This document shows positions 24,101 through 34,400 of a DNA stretch of 64,000 nt, piece after piece; the first letter of the stretch is position 1, and each line of letters starts with the position of its first letter. The stretch is taken from assembly GCF_000002075.1 (NCBI RefSeq), contig NW_004797722.1:315831-379830 (forward strand). Direction: 5' to 3'. Below the pieces are notes generated by a model that saw only the letters and a program-made list of their open reading frames with translations, had not been told where the DNA came from and did not search any database. Source of the stretch: Aplysia californica (lineage: Eukaryota > Mollusca > Gastropoda > Aplysiida > Aplysiidae). Position numbers and translations under genes: made by a program.

Positions 24101-27100
24101 AGAATGAAATCAAAATTAGAACAGTACATAATATAAAAAAACACAAAAATTAACAATTAAAGGCGTGTGTTCACCTATCTGAAGATTGGCCATTCTAACC
24201 CTAAAAGATTGCAATTCAATAAAAAGTACAGGATATTACATATGTAAATTATGGAATCCCACATAAGGGGCCTGCCAGTGTCAGTACAGTGGAACTCAGA
24301 TTCAACGAGCTCGGATTCAACGAGAACTCAAATTTTAGCTTATTCCCATTCCCATCCCCCCCCCCCCCCCTCTCTCTCTCTGTTTGTTTCTCTCTCTCTT
24401 TCACATCCTATTTCTTTCTTTCAACGAGATGAGATAGATTCCCTGTTTTTTTTCTTCTTTAAAATCAAGTGTTTTGTTCATCTAAAGTTGCATTTTAAAT
24501 TATATTCTATTTTGGAATTTATTATCTCAAAAACCAAACCCACAATTTTCACAAAATTTCTGTGCTTCACTTGAGACAGCAATACTTGAACTGTGAGAGC
24601 TAGTGTTATTTGTGCAAAGCGAATGTGTGATTTTATGATTTTTAAAAAAAGGGTACCCCCTCCCCTGTGATTCACTCGGACGTGATCTTTCATTTCTCTT
24701 AACTTTAGAATCGCTTATCTTTCCAACATTTCTCTCATTGATTAAAAAATTTTAAACAATATTTTAGCCCAGTTAACAAATAGAGAAACATACAGAGGAT
24801 TCGCATTTTCAAAAGCTGCACGAACATTACAGGACTTGTTGTGGCAGAATACTGTCAGGCAAGCAGAAGGCACAGAAAATGCGACCCCAGTGTTTTAAAT
24901 TTGAGTCAGACATTCTCTTGGCCTCTGGTGTTAGAATTACAATGGACTCACAGACAGTACATTAAAAAAAAACATCTGCACAGTTTGCGTGGACAAGATA
25001 AAACAGAGAAACACTGCTATCAGGGCACTATAACCGCCTGGTTTCTGAAACTACTCTTGATGCACGTTTTCTCTACAGTTTACACCTCCCACTTACAAAC
25101 ATTGAACACGGTAAAGTAGCACCACCATCTTTCATATAGTTCAGGATGTTCTGAACCACCATCGTTTGCTAGAGGCAGCGAAACACAAAATAGACATATA
25201 AAGCTAAGTGAGCGATCAGCGGAAGACTATAAAGGAGTTTTGTCGTCACTATGCATTATGGCAAAAACTAGAGCCGTGGAGATCGAGGAACTAAATGGGG
25301 AGATATGACATTTAGAAGGTTGTGTCGTACTTTCTGACTCTGAAGAGGAGATAATTAACTTTCCAGAACAATTGATGGAGAAAGAAGACAGGTTGTCTGA
25401 GTTAGAGCATGACTCCTTAACCCAGGACTGGCCCTATCTGTTCTCATTTAGACACCATACTTGACTCACACAACATCACACTGCAAAGAGGGGGGGGGGG
25501 GGGGGGACACGTGGGGGGGGGGGGGGGGGGGGGGGCATCATCGGTCCGGGTGTGGTACGTCGCAGATACAAACGCATCAGATGGAATCAAATTCAAAAGT
25601 TGCCGTACACTAGGCTCTACGCAGCAACAGCTCATAATATGCTGGCATTTCAGGCACCCCTTGTTGCTTTCTCTTTAAAGTCTTGCTCGGTACCTGTACA
25701 GTGGAAACCATATATAACAGGCCCGGTAATAACAGGGATCCGGTAATAACACAGATTTTCTAAATCCCCGTTTTTTCCTACTCTTTGTCTCTATTAAAAG
25801 TTATCGGCAATAATTAATAGGGCCTCATCGGAGCCCAGCCGGTTATTACAGGGACAAAGGCTCGTTAACAATGTGTAAAAAGTAAGAGAAAGAGAAAGAG
25901 AGAGAGAGAGAGATGTGTAGATCTAAGCCTACTTCTTTCATTATGGCCACCAACGATGTCAAACGCAAGAGAAATGCCTTTCAATTGACAAAATATACGA
26001 AATAACCCAAGCTGTTGACTAAAAGCAAGCTCCACTGGCAGAGATTTGTCATCAGTTTGACCTTCCACAAGGGTCGATTCACACCATTATCAAGGATAGA
26101 AAGAAGATAGTGGCAGCATACTCCAATGGAAACTTTGCTCTGGATCGAAAGATGAGACTACCCGATGCTGTGGACCAAGCTCTTCTGATGTGGTATAAGG
26201 AGGCAAGGAGAAATTTGGTGCCAAAACCCCTGTTCGTGGGTACTTGTGGCAAAGGAAACTACCCATGAATAAGTGCAGCTGGATTAGTCCACAAATGCTT
26301 ACTTTCCTTGCATTTCTGATTTAACAGGGATCGGGTTATAACAGGACTTTTTCTCTACTCCCACCATCCCTGTTATATTAGGTTTCCACTGTAATTATCT
26401 ACACAAAACCTCATATTTGCTATAACAAACACTCTGATTCAACGAGATTTTTGGTTAGGCCCGGCGACCTTGTTGACTCAGAGTTCCACTGTATTTTTCT
26501 CTGGTCCCACCATCCCTGTTATATCAGGGGTTTCCACTAGATTCTATCACACAGGCAATTGGGCCTGTTGTAATATGGTTTGTATGAAAACATGTCAATC
26601 AAAAACATACTGCTATGTTATGAAATTCATGTAAAACTTTAATAAAATCAACAAATAATACTGAAATTAATCTTGTAGGCCTCCTAGGCCCTAGATCTAG
26701 ATCTACCTGTAAATTTGCTGTTGACAAGAATGCAGTCTGCCATCCCAGTGGTTTTTTCCTCAACATAATCAATCGGTCCACGGTACAGGCTTTTCAGCAT
26801 GCTCTGCCTCTGTGTCAGCAGCATGTCCGGAAAATGACAGTAAAACAGTACTTTTGCTGAAGCCAGCTTTAGGAAAGGCAAGCAAGCTGATATTTGATCA
26901 CAAAATATTGCATCATATTTGATTCCACTAAAGAACACTAAATAAACAGCGGCATAAATCATTCGGATGTATGCACAGAGAGCATAGCATTTTCCCAAGA
27001 CGCTTCTGGGCAACCAGTCACCGGCCGTTGTCACTGTGAAGGTGTTATCTTTTGTCTCTGGAAAGCAGTGTGATGGATCATGATGAGCAGTGACGAATTC

Positions 27101-27202
27101 AACTTGATGTCCTCGCGACTTGAGAGCCAGAGCGGCGTCAATCACAGCTCGCTCCGCACCTCCAATTCCCAGATCTGGGTGGAGAAACACAATTCTACCC
27201 AT
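21134..27202 (-). CDS. ALG2: ALG2, alpha-1,3/1,6-mannosyltransferase (402 aa, 3 exons)
   Basis: ALG2 adds the second and third mannoses (alpha-1,3 and alpha-1,6, from GDP-mannose) to the dolichol-linked N-glycan precursor on the cytosolic face of the ER. Exons on the - strand are 27202-26707, 22988-22788 and 21645-21134. All junctions are GT-AG, the phases agree, and the sum is 403 codons including TGA. The start MGRIVFLHPDLGIGGAERAV is the GT4-family N-terminal nucleotide-fold loop. AGDWLPRSVLG, CDQISAC, FYCHFPD and TGMADCILVNSKFT follow, with a hydrophobic membrane-associating stretch (MIYAAVYLVFFSG, about residues 80-92). Exon 2 gives LSINRYDRKKNLPLAIKAFG. Exon 3 holds FLRSFSD and the EX7E motif in EHFGIVPIEAM, then the SGGP loop. 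Length is close to human ALG2 (416 aa). It is head-to-head with FAF1. Intron 1 (3.7 kb) is packed with transposons. Confidence 0.96.
23122..23964. mobile_element. Tigger/pogo-like MITE, family C (843 bp)
   Basis: The ends are CAGTCGAACCTGCCATAACG and, inverted, CAGTCGAACCTGTGTAAGACG. TA follows on the right and CA lies on the left (probably a mutated TA). Subterminal GGAAACCTG/AAAACGGAAACCTG units repeat three times on the left, and TAAGACGGAAAATG units occur on both sides. No transposase is visible. It sits in ALG2 intron 1. Confidence 0.78.
25699..26391 (+). mobile_element. Tigger/pogo-like element, family B, nested in family A
   Basis: It begins CAGTGGAAACCATATATAAC and ends ATTAGGTTTCCACTG, with TA on both sides. 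The host element reads CCTG-TA on the left and TA-ATTATCTAC on the right; copy 1 of family A has CCTGTAATTATCTAC uninterrupted at the same place, which fixes the insertion point and shows the TA duplication. The body contains a transposase N-terminal relic (25943-26268). It is a deletion derivative lacking the catalytic part. Confidence 0.9.
25943..26268 (+). pseudogene. Relic of a pogo/Tigger transposase, CENP-B-type DNA-binding domain
   Basis: An ATG at 25943 opens MATNDVKRKRNAFQLTKYTK. After a frame change, 26035-26268 reads LAEICHQFDLPQGSIHTIIK, then DRKKIVAAY and DAVDQALLMWYKEARRNLVP. The pattern L.EIC..F..P.GS..TIIK.R.KI.AA, followed by a second helix block ending in W...AR, is the helix-turn-helix pair of CENP-B/Tigger transposases. 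The DDE catalytic core is absent, so it cannot code for active transposase. Confidence 0.75.
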
Positions 27203-28431
27203 ATTTGAAAAGTTGGAAACAAATTGTTCGTATTTCTGTAATGTGCAAGAAAGACAGTGTCACTAGATGAAAGTCACCAAATCATATAACGTAAGTCCAG
27301 CCCTGTTCGTTCCCACGATGAGGTGTCACAGTCAATCTGTCAACGTCTCAATGATGTTATGAACAGGCACAAGTGGACTGGAAAAGAAAACGAAAGCGGA
27401 AGTACAATTTCAGACACAAGGTAGGCCTACTAAAACTCGAAAGCACACCAAAATACCAATGTACGATCCAGCTACTTTCAGATCAGGCCAACATGTACAC
27501 GCATGTCCTTTTTTGTTGATGCTGTTTTTGGTATGTTTTTTTTTTTTTTTTGAAGATTACAATGCCCATAAAAACTGAAAGGCTCCAGTTGCTGATAATG
27601 TATTACAGCCAAAATGTAAAGGTGTGTTTTATGAAAAGACAATTCATTAGGCAATAGGCCTACTTTTTCAGAATCAAAATAATAGATCTCGGGATCATTA
27701 TTGGCCAGTACTTGTAGACTCTACTTGTATAATTATTCCGATACATGTATTAGGGATACATAGTTCAGGGCCAAAAGAGAGGCAAGATATTCATAGCATA
27801 TTATGTTATTATGTTTATGGGCCTACAAATTGGATTGCTAAGGAAAAGAAGAGAGACATTTTTCGCTTTAATCTGCCATTTTCGGTCTTCCCACTGCGCA
27901 ATCTAGATAGTATTACTTCAAGAGAAGCAAACTATGCAGAATGCTTTTCTACCAAAGAAATTAAAGATATGGTGGAATAATTTGATAATTATTTTATAAC
28001 AGCTCAACAGCAGAATAATAATGTCATGTATATCATAGAGAAGAGAGAAACCTCTTCTCTTGTATAGGCCTAGATGTGCTATTTATTGAAGCTTATTTTA
28101 TCATATTATCCGTCAATTAGAATGTTTTATTTTCCTATCACTACTTTCATATGCCAAAAGTACAAAGGACCAGTTCATTTAGTTTTAGCATGAAGTAAAA
28201 GTAAATAACAAAAAATAGATTTAATTGTTTACTAAAAAAGTAAATGCATTTTATAAATAAAATGATCTAATAGCTATAATGCATTTTACTTGCCCGTTCT
28301 AGATAATATGAAAAAAGATGTGTGGGAAATTCACCAATCTCCGACATAAGTTGCGACTACACATTTTATACAGATCTATTTCCTGGCCACAATTGTTACA
28401 TGCGCAGAAGTAACCTAAAAATATCAACAAA
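27203..28431. promoter_or_regulatory. Head-to-head intergenic region between ALG2 and FAF1
   Basis: The ALG2 start codon (27202, - strand) and FAF1 start codon (28432, + strand) are 1,229 bp apart, so both promoters must lie here unless one gene has a distant 5' UTR exon. The region is AT-rich. I cannot point to a TATA box or initiator with confidence, and no repeat family member was recognised in it. Confidence 0.55.
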
Positions 28432-31400
28432 ATGGCTGAGTCGAGAGACCAAACACTCATTGATTTTCAGGTATGTTTATCATAGTTAGTTTGTTCTTAA
28501 CTATTCTGTCGTTATTTTCCAAAAGGTGGACATGACAGGGACCTAAACTACTTGGATAACAGGTACCAAATGTAGTTATTTCGCATATGTCTCTGGGATC
28601 AGTCCGCAAGTTAGTCTTTGTCTTCGTCCTCCACTTGTCACTCAAATCAGCTGTTTCATTGGCATGGCATTCCAATGACTAACCCCCACCCATACTACAC
28701 ATTACGTTCGTTTTGTTTCTTTGGGTTGACAGAACTTTCTGTTGGGGTATGACATAATATTTTCAGTGAAAGAAGAAGATTTCTTTCAGTGTAAGTAAAA
28801 TTATTTTTAGGTCTGTCTATTCTATTACTAATCTACTAACTAATAATGACTACTCTGTAATTGTAATGACTATGACTATGCGAAGTGATTATTCGGACTC
28901 GAGTCCGAATATGAAAAAATGTTATTCGGACTCTGACTCTTGTCCAGCATGACATCACTTCCAACTTCCTGTGACTCTTGACTCCTGCTTCCTGTCCTGC
29001 CTCACTCGTGACTCGCCTCAGGCTGGGTAGAGACCGGGATCACTTCGGGCAAAAAGGCGTTTTGTGCAGGAGCCGAGTTTTAATCTTATGATGAATTTGA
29101 GGCCAGCCTGAAAAGTTATAGCGCTTCTAATAAATGTTTATTTGTCAAGAGGTCATCAGAAGCAATTAAAGGTGGCTCGTTAGCGTGTGTCGGGGTCGGA
29201 TGGGCGGCCTGCACACGTGTGGCTGTGTGCGTGTCGGGGAGGGGGGTGGGGGGGCACTATCGGTCCGGGCGTTGAACGTCGCATAAGCGTCAGTCTTTTT
29301 TCCCCCGGCAACTGATCATTATTACAATAATAAGCTAGTCTTGACGTAGATCTACGTAATGAATTGTGCGCTGGTCTATGGAATCAAAAGTTGCCGTATG
29401 CTCAGCTCTACACAGCAACACAACTTTTTCTGGATAAACAGCTCATAATATGCAGGTGCCAGATGGTCTGCTAATCTTCAATTTCACCTTTTTCTACAAC
29501 AAAGAAAGTGGGAAACATGGGGGGTGGGGGGGGGGCGTATCAATGAGGCGGCGGGCATCGGATCGACAGAAAAGGTGTGTGGGGGGGGGGGGACTAAAAA
29601 ATGGCGGAAAATTGGAAGCACTGAACGTTAGAACTATAGAACGAAGACACTTCCTTTTTTCCGGACCCGAGTCCGAATATCAAAAAATGTTATTCGGACT
29701 CGAGTCCGAATAACGGCGGCCATGACTATGACTACTAGACTATGACCTATGACGGTGATCTTATCATAGTTGCCACTTTTCCGCTAAATAGCGGAAACTC
29801 CGCTTCATCTAGCTTTTCCCCCTTCTTTCCTCCTTCCTCCGCTGGACTGCTCTCGGCCGAAAATTGCGATACTTTTTTTACACGCGGAAACCACCAAACC
29901 GGGAGTGAGACGAAAACGCGCATTGGGCATGTTCGCCCGTATCTTCTTGCTAAGTTACTTCCGTTCTGTCGCTGCCTAACACTAGTTTCACATTGTTTAT
30001 ATTGTGGAGCAACAGTGTCGATCGAGCATCTGGACAATGGCGCGCCGAGATGTCTTTGAAGACGGTGGAAATTCGAGAGAAATTGATGCAGAATGCAAAA
30101 GTAAATTAGACCTGCATGTTTGCCGACAATCGTCTGAAATCCGACAATCGCGACCCGACCCGTGAGCCGGCCGATGCTATCGCTAGGCCCACCTGTACTA
30201 GTCAATGTGCGAAGTGCGAGGCCTGGCCGACTGCCAGCGCCCCCTTTTTCTCCCGTCGGCTTTGTCGGCACTTTCGTTTTCGTGCCGACGTCGGCGTTTG
30301 CGACATAATTGTCGGAACCTGAGTAGAAATACAAATACGAAAAAGTACGACGACCTAAATTATCTACTTTCAGTTTCGTGCTCGAGCGGCCATTTTGAAT
30401 TTCGTTTGTTTACTGATTGTTCAGATCATGTTGGATTCTTTCAAGTCCGACTCACTTGTTCTACTCTAGATCTAGATTTATAGTAATTATAGATCATTAT
30501 AGATCTCGATGGAGGATTCATATTCCAATTTTATTGTGTCAAACCCTGTTGTGCTGTAATATTAATGTTGGTAAAACGCATTTTATCAGGTGCGTGAATT
30601 ATTTACTTAAAAGATCTAATCTAAATCTAGACTCTAGACTTAGCTGAGTCCCTCTGTTCGGAATCGGATGCGGATTTCTCGTTCAAGGCCTATTCCTATT
30701 CACTTGTTGTACTAGATCTAGATCTAGATTTATTTAGATCACTAGATCTAGATATTAGATTATATGGAGGATTCATATATTCCAAGTCTACTGTATTCTA
30801 CTCTTTATAATAGCAATGTAGGCCATATTTATGCTCCTTGTTTGTTTTGGAGTGTGGTTTTTGGGTTGTTTTTTTTACTTGTGCTGGCCTTTTCACACGA
30901 GGGCCGTTGCAGGTTCTTTTTTGGGTTAGACCTAGGGATAGGGTTTGGGTTAGGGTCAGGTCTCTTCTTTATTGTCTTTGTTCGGGTGGTAGCTCGTTAC
31001 TCGGAAGTCTTTCCTTTTATGACACCCACAATTTAAAAGCTCTTATAAGTTATTGGGGGGGGGGCTGCGCAAAATTTTCAGACAATCTGGTTGAGGCTCA
31101 CATGCAGGTCTAATGTGACAGGATCACAAGATACGGAACAAAATCGCAAAGTCCACTCCGTTGCGGGTAAGGGATCCGTACCAGCGAACCAGCTGCCCGC
31201 CCTGTTCCTGTGACGGGAACCGTGGTCAGGGAGATAAAGAAGAGAAACCCCCCAGGACTGCAGGCACAGTTAGACAGCAAGATTTCAAGTCTTCTGTGTT
31301 TGACCTGTCCGTGCTATACACTGTATTTTAGGTTTCTTATTTTGGGTCACTATACTATTATTAATTAGGCCTAACTAACTCAGTACTGTAACCAGACAAC

Positions 31401-34400
31401 ACCTTCAGTGTGTTGATGTTCTTGATTGTCTTGAAAAGCTGAAATAGAATGAAAGTTTTTTAGTCTACAGTCAAACCTTCCCACAGGGCTGCTTGTGTTA
31501 AGAAGACACAAGCGTCCACATTTCACTATTGTCCCCCCTACACCCCCTGCTCTTATTGTTTACCACAATGCTTGTTCACTAACAGTGGTTCTTTTGTGGG
31601 TCCAGCCTTGTTCATTCCTGAGATTAGGTGTCAGTAAGTCAATGATACTGTGATCAGTGGGAAAAAAAATGAAAGCTTTGGAAAGTGTACAATTTTCTTC
31701 CTGTAGCCTTTCTAAAACTTGAAAGATCACCAGGTGAGCTAGCAAGCTCAGGTTAGCATTAGTTGTCTATCCACTTCACAAACAAATTACCTTTGAACCC
31801 AAAGGGCAGATATTTAAACCAGTCTGGGGCATATTTATAGCTTTTTATCCTTTAAGACTGGTGCACTTCATTCTCTGAATGATTCAGGTGAACCATTTGT
31901 TGAAAAGTAGTCCAGGGGTGGGGATTTGGGAAACATCCTGACCATGATTCAGGGTTGAAAAGGTATTTTTATATTAATTTTTTTTTTAGAAAAAAGAAAA
32001 AATGATTATGATATAGCTTCTTCAGGGCCTGTTTAAAAAGTAAGACTTACTGAACTGCAGGTTATACCGGGATAAAAAGGCAAAATGTGACAGAAAATAA
32101 TTATAAATGACACTCGATCACATTTATTTATCATTAAATTGCTGGTCTGAAACCTTTCAAGTTTTGTGTTATAATTGAATGATTTGATGTACTTTTAAAG
32201 ACAAAATTTCTTTTTGTCATTTAGGCTGTCACAGGAATTGATGATTTTGACCTGTGCACCAACATCTTGACTCAACATGATTGGAACTTGGAGGTTTGTA
32301 ATTTTGTAACATTCTTGTTGTCTTATCAGGTTGTAGACAGGTTAAGCTTTATTTTTGCGATGGCTTGTTGATTATGTTAATTACAAACATTTCTCTCCCC
32401 CCCCACACACACATATCTTTCTTTTTTTTCCTTTATTTGATTTTACTGTTCTGATGAACTCCCCTCCTCTACTGCTCCTCAACTCTTGAAGTCAAATATT
32501 AAATAGAAGTTTTGTGCAAAAGATAGCAGTACTAATTTTTAATACATTTTTTTTGGTAAGTGTTTTACGGTGCTCGCAACTGCATATGGTCATATGAGCG
32601 CATGGGACACAATAAACATTTTCAGTCAGTAGGGAATTAAAAATAATGCTTGGGTGGCGGCAGAAGCCACTCTATCGGTTTTAGAACACTAAGGGATCAT
32701 TAACGTGCGCAACTTGCACACGGGACCTCCGAGATTTTTCCCCCTTGTCCGAGAAGGCTAGGTGTAGATCTTTCCTACCAGAAGATCAGGAGTGTGGCAG
32801 AAAGACTGCAGTAAGAAGGATCCAAGAAGTAGCAGTAGAAAGGCTGCAGAAAGAGTCAGGAGCCCAGAGGAGGGGGCATAGGAGGTGAGAGGAGACAATT
32901 TTAGGGACGAAAATTTTTCGTCCGCTACCGGATTCGAACCCGGACCCTTTGAATGAGAGACGAACACCTTGACCTCTAAGGCCACAAGAGCCCCCTCAGT
33001 ACTAGATCTAATTGAATGGTGACTACTTTCTACAAACTGAATGCGCTGAATGAGTGAATGATGGTGGGTATAACAAATGATTTGATAACAAGAATGGTTA
33101 ACCCCACAGAGAGCAGTCAACAGTATCATGGGCTTTGGTCCTCCAGAGGGTAGTGGATTTGAAGCAGACGAAGTGGGACCTTCCCCTGGAGAGCACGATT
33201 TTGAAGATCCTTCATCCCTTAGATCTGAGCGCCTGGAAGGTTTTGGTGTCCATGTACGTCCATCAGACCATGGAGCTTCCGACATGGCCTCCGGACCCTC
33301 CTACAGCTCCTCCCCTCTGAATTTCTCCAGCAGAATGATCAACTTCAATGTAGAATACAGAGACAAGAACACATCAGTTGTCCTTCCCGACAATGAGACT
33401 GTTGGTGAGCTTGAGTGAAATTTGACAATTTTCTCAGATTAGCAAGACAGAATTCTTTGTTTATAAATGCTTTGCTTGATTAGGTCAGTCGAAAGAGAGA
33501 AGAACTGTTAAACACATGGGTGGGGGGGGGNNNNNNNNNNNNNNNNNNNNNNNNNNNNNNNNNNNNNNNNNNNNNNNNNNNNNNNNNNNNNNNNNNNNNN
33601 NNNNNNNNNNNNNNNNNNNNNNNNNNNNNNNNNNNNNNNNNNNNNNNNNNNNNNNNNNNNNNNNNNNNNNNNNNNNNNNNNNNNNNNNNNNNNNNNCCCC
33701 CCCCCTGTCCTTGTTGTATTGTGTCTAGTAAGAATAATTTTGGTGAAAATAGAGTATCAAGGCAATATGCAGGGAAGAAGATGTAGGATTTTGCTTAGCT
33801 TCCAGAAATTATTTAAAGTGAGAAATGTTTGCTCTCTTCTTTTCTTTGTTGTTGTTTTTGTTTTTAGCTAGCCACTGTTTGAATTTCTGTAATATCTGTG
33901 TGATTTCAGGACGTATTAAAGAGGTTCTTGAATCTGAGCTTGGAATTCCACGAGATAAACAAGAGCTGAAAGGCTTAGTCAAGCGTAAAGTAGATGATTC
34001 TGTAAGTTGACTGTACTTTTGAAGTAAAATGTTGACATATTATTCACAAGGTCAGATAATAAGCACTCTAAATGTATAGTTTGAAGTATGGCCTTAGTTT
34101 TCATTTACTACGTAATCAATTTTCGTTCCAACATTGTCTATTTAAATTTTGTCGGAGACAAAAGTTTAAGAACTGTGGCCAGGGGTAATATCAGCGCATG
34201 ATTAAATGAACACCTTAGTGCTGAGTAATGTAGTGGGAATGTTAGAGACAATTACCTTGAATTTTTCAATGAGATTGATATAATTGAATGGTTGTATCGT
34301 TCCATTTTCAGACAATACTTCGAGACTTGTTTCTTCCTCGGGACAATTCTCTTTATCTTCTTACTCCTGAAATTACCAATCCAACTGTGAACAAACCTCC

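Larger units (their letters stand above)
24287..26491. mobile_element. Tigger/pogo-like element, family A, copy 2, interrupted
   Basis: It starts TA|CAGTGGAACTCAGATTCAACG and ends GACTCAGAGTTCCACTG|TA. The outer and 3' interior parts match copy 1 (CGGTCCGGGTGTGG, TTGCCGTACACTAGGCTC, ATTATCTACACAAAACCTC). Without the 693-bp family B element inside it, this copy is about 1.5 kb, so its unshared part (about 24450-25440) is some 700 bp longer than copies 1 and 3. That part has a short acidic stretch (LSDSEEEIINFPEQLMEKED), which may be a transposase relic, but it is not clearly alignable by eye. G-runs of 17 and 23 lie at 25490-25535. Confidence 0.78.

Noticed and set aside
29747-30334. 195-codon ORF on the - strand
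   Set aside because: Long only because the region is GC/CpG-rich, where stops are rare; no domain pattern is seen and the start is a non-ATG-like context.
30921-30960. Telomere-like GGTTAG/TTAGGG strings
   Set aside because: Only a few degenerate units (GGTTTGGGTTAGGGTCAGG); too short and irregular for an interstitial telomere tract.
31080-31330. Possible LINE-derived segment (REIKKRNPPGLQAQLDSKIS in one frame)
   Set aside because: Only about 20 suggestive residues, no further homology, tail or target duplication visible; cannot be supported by eye.
32758-33285. 175-codon ORF on the - strand
   Set aside because: It is made of SINE family E sequence joined to the antisense of FAF1 exon 3; the FAF1 frame on the + strand explains the conservation.
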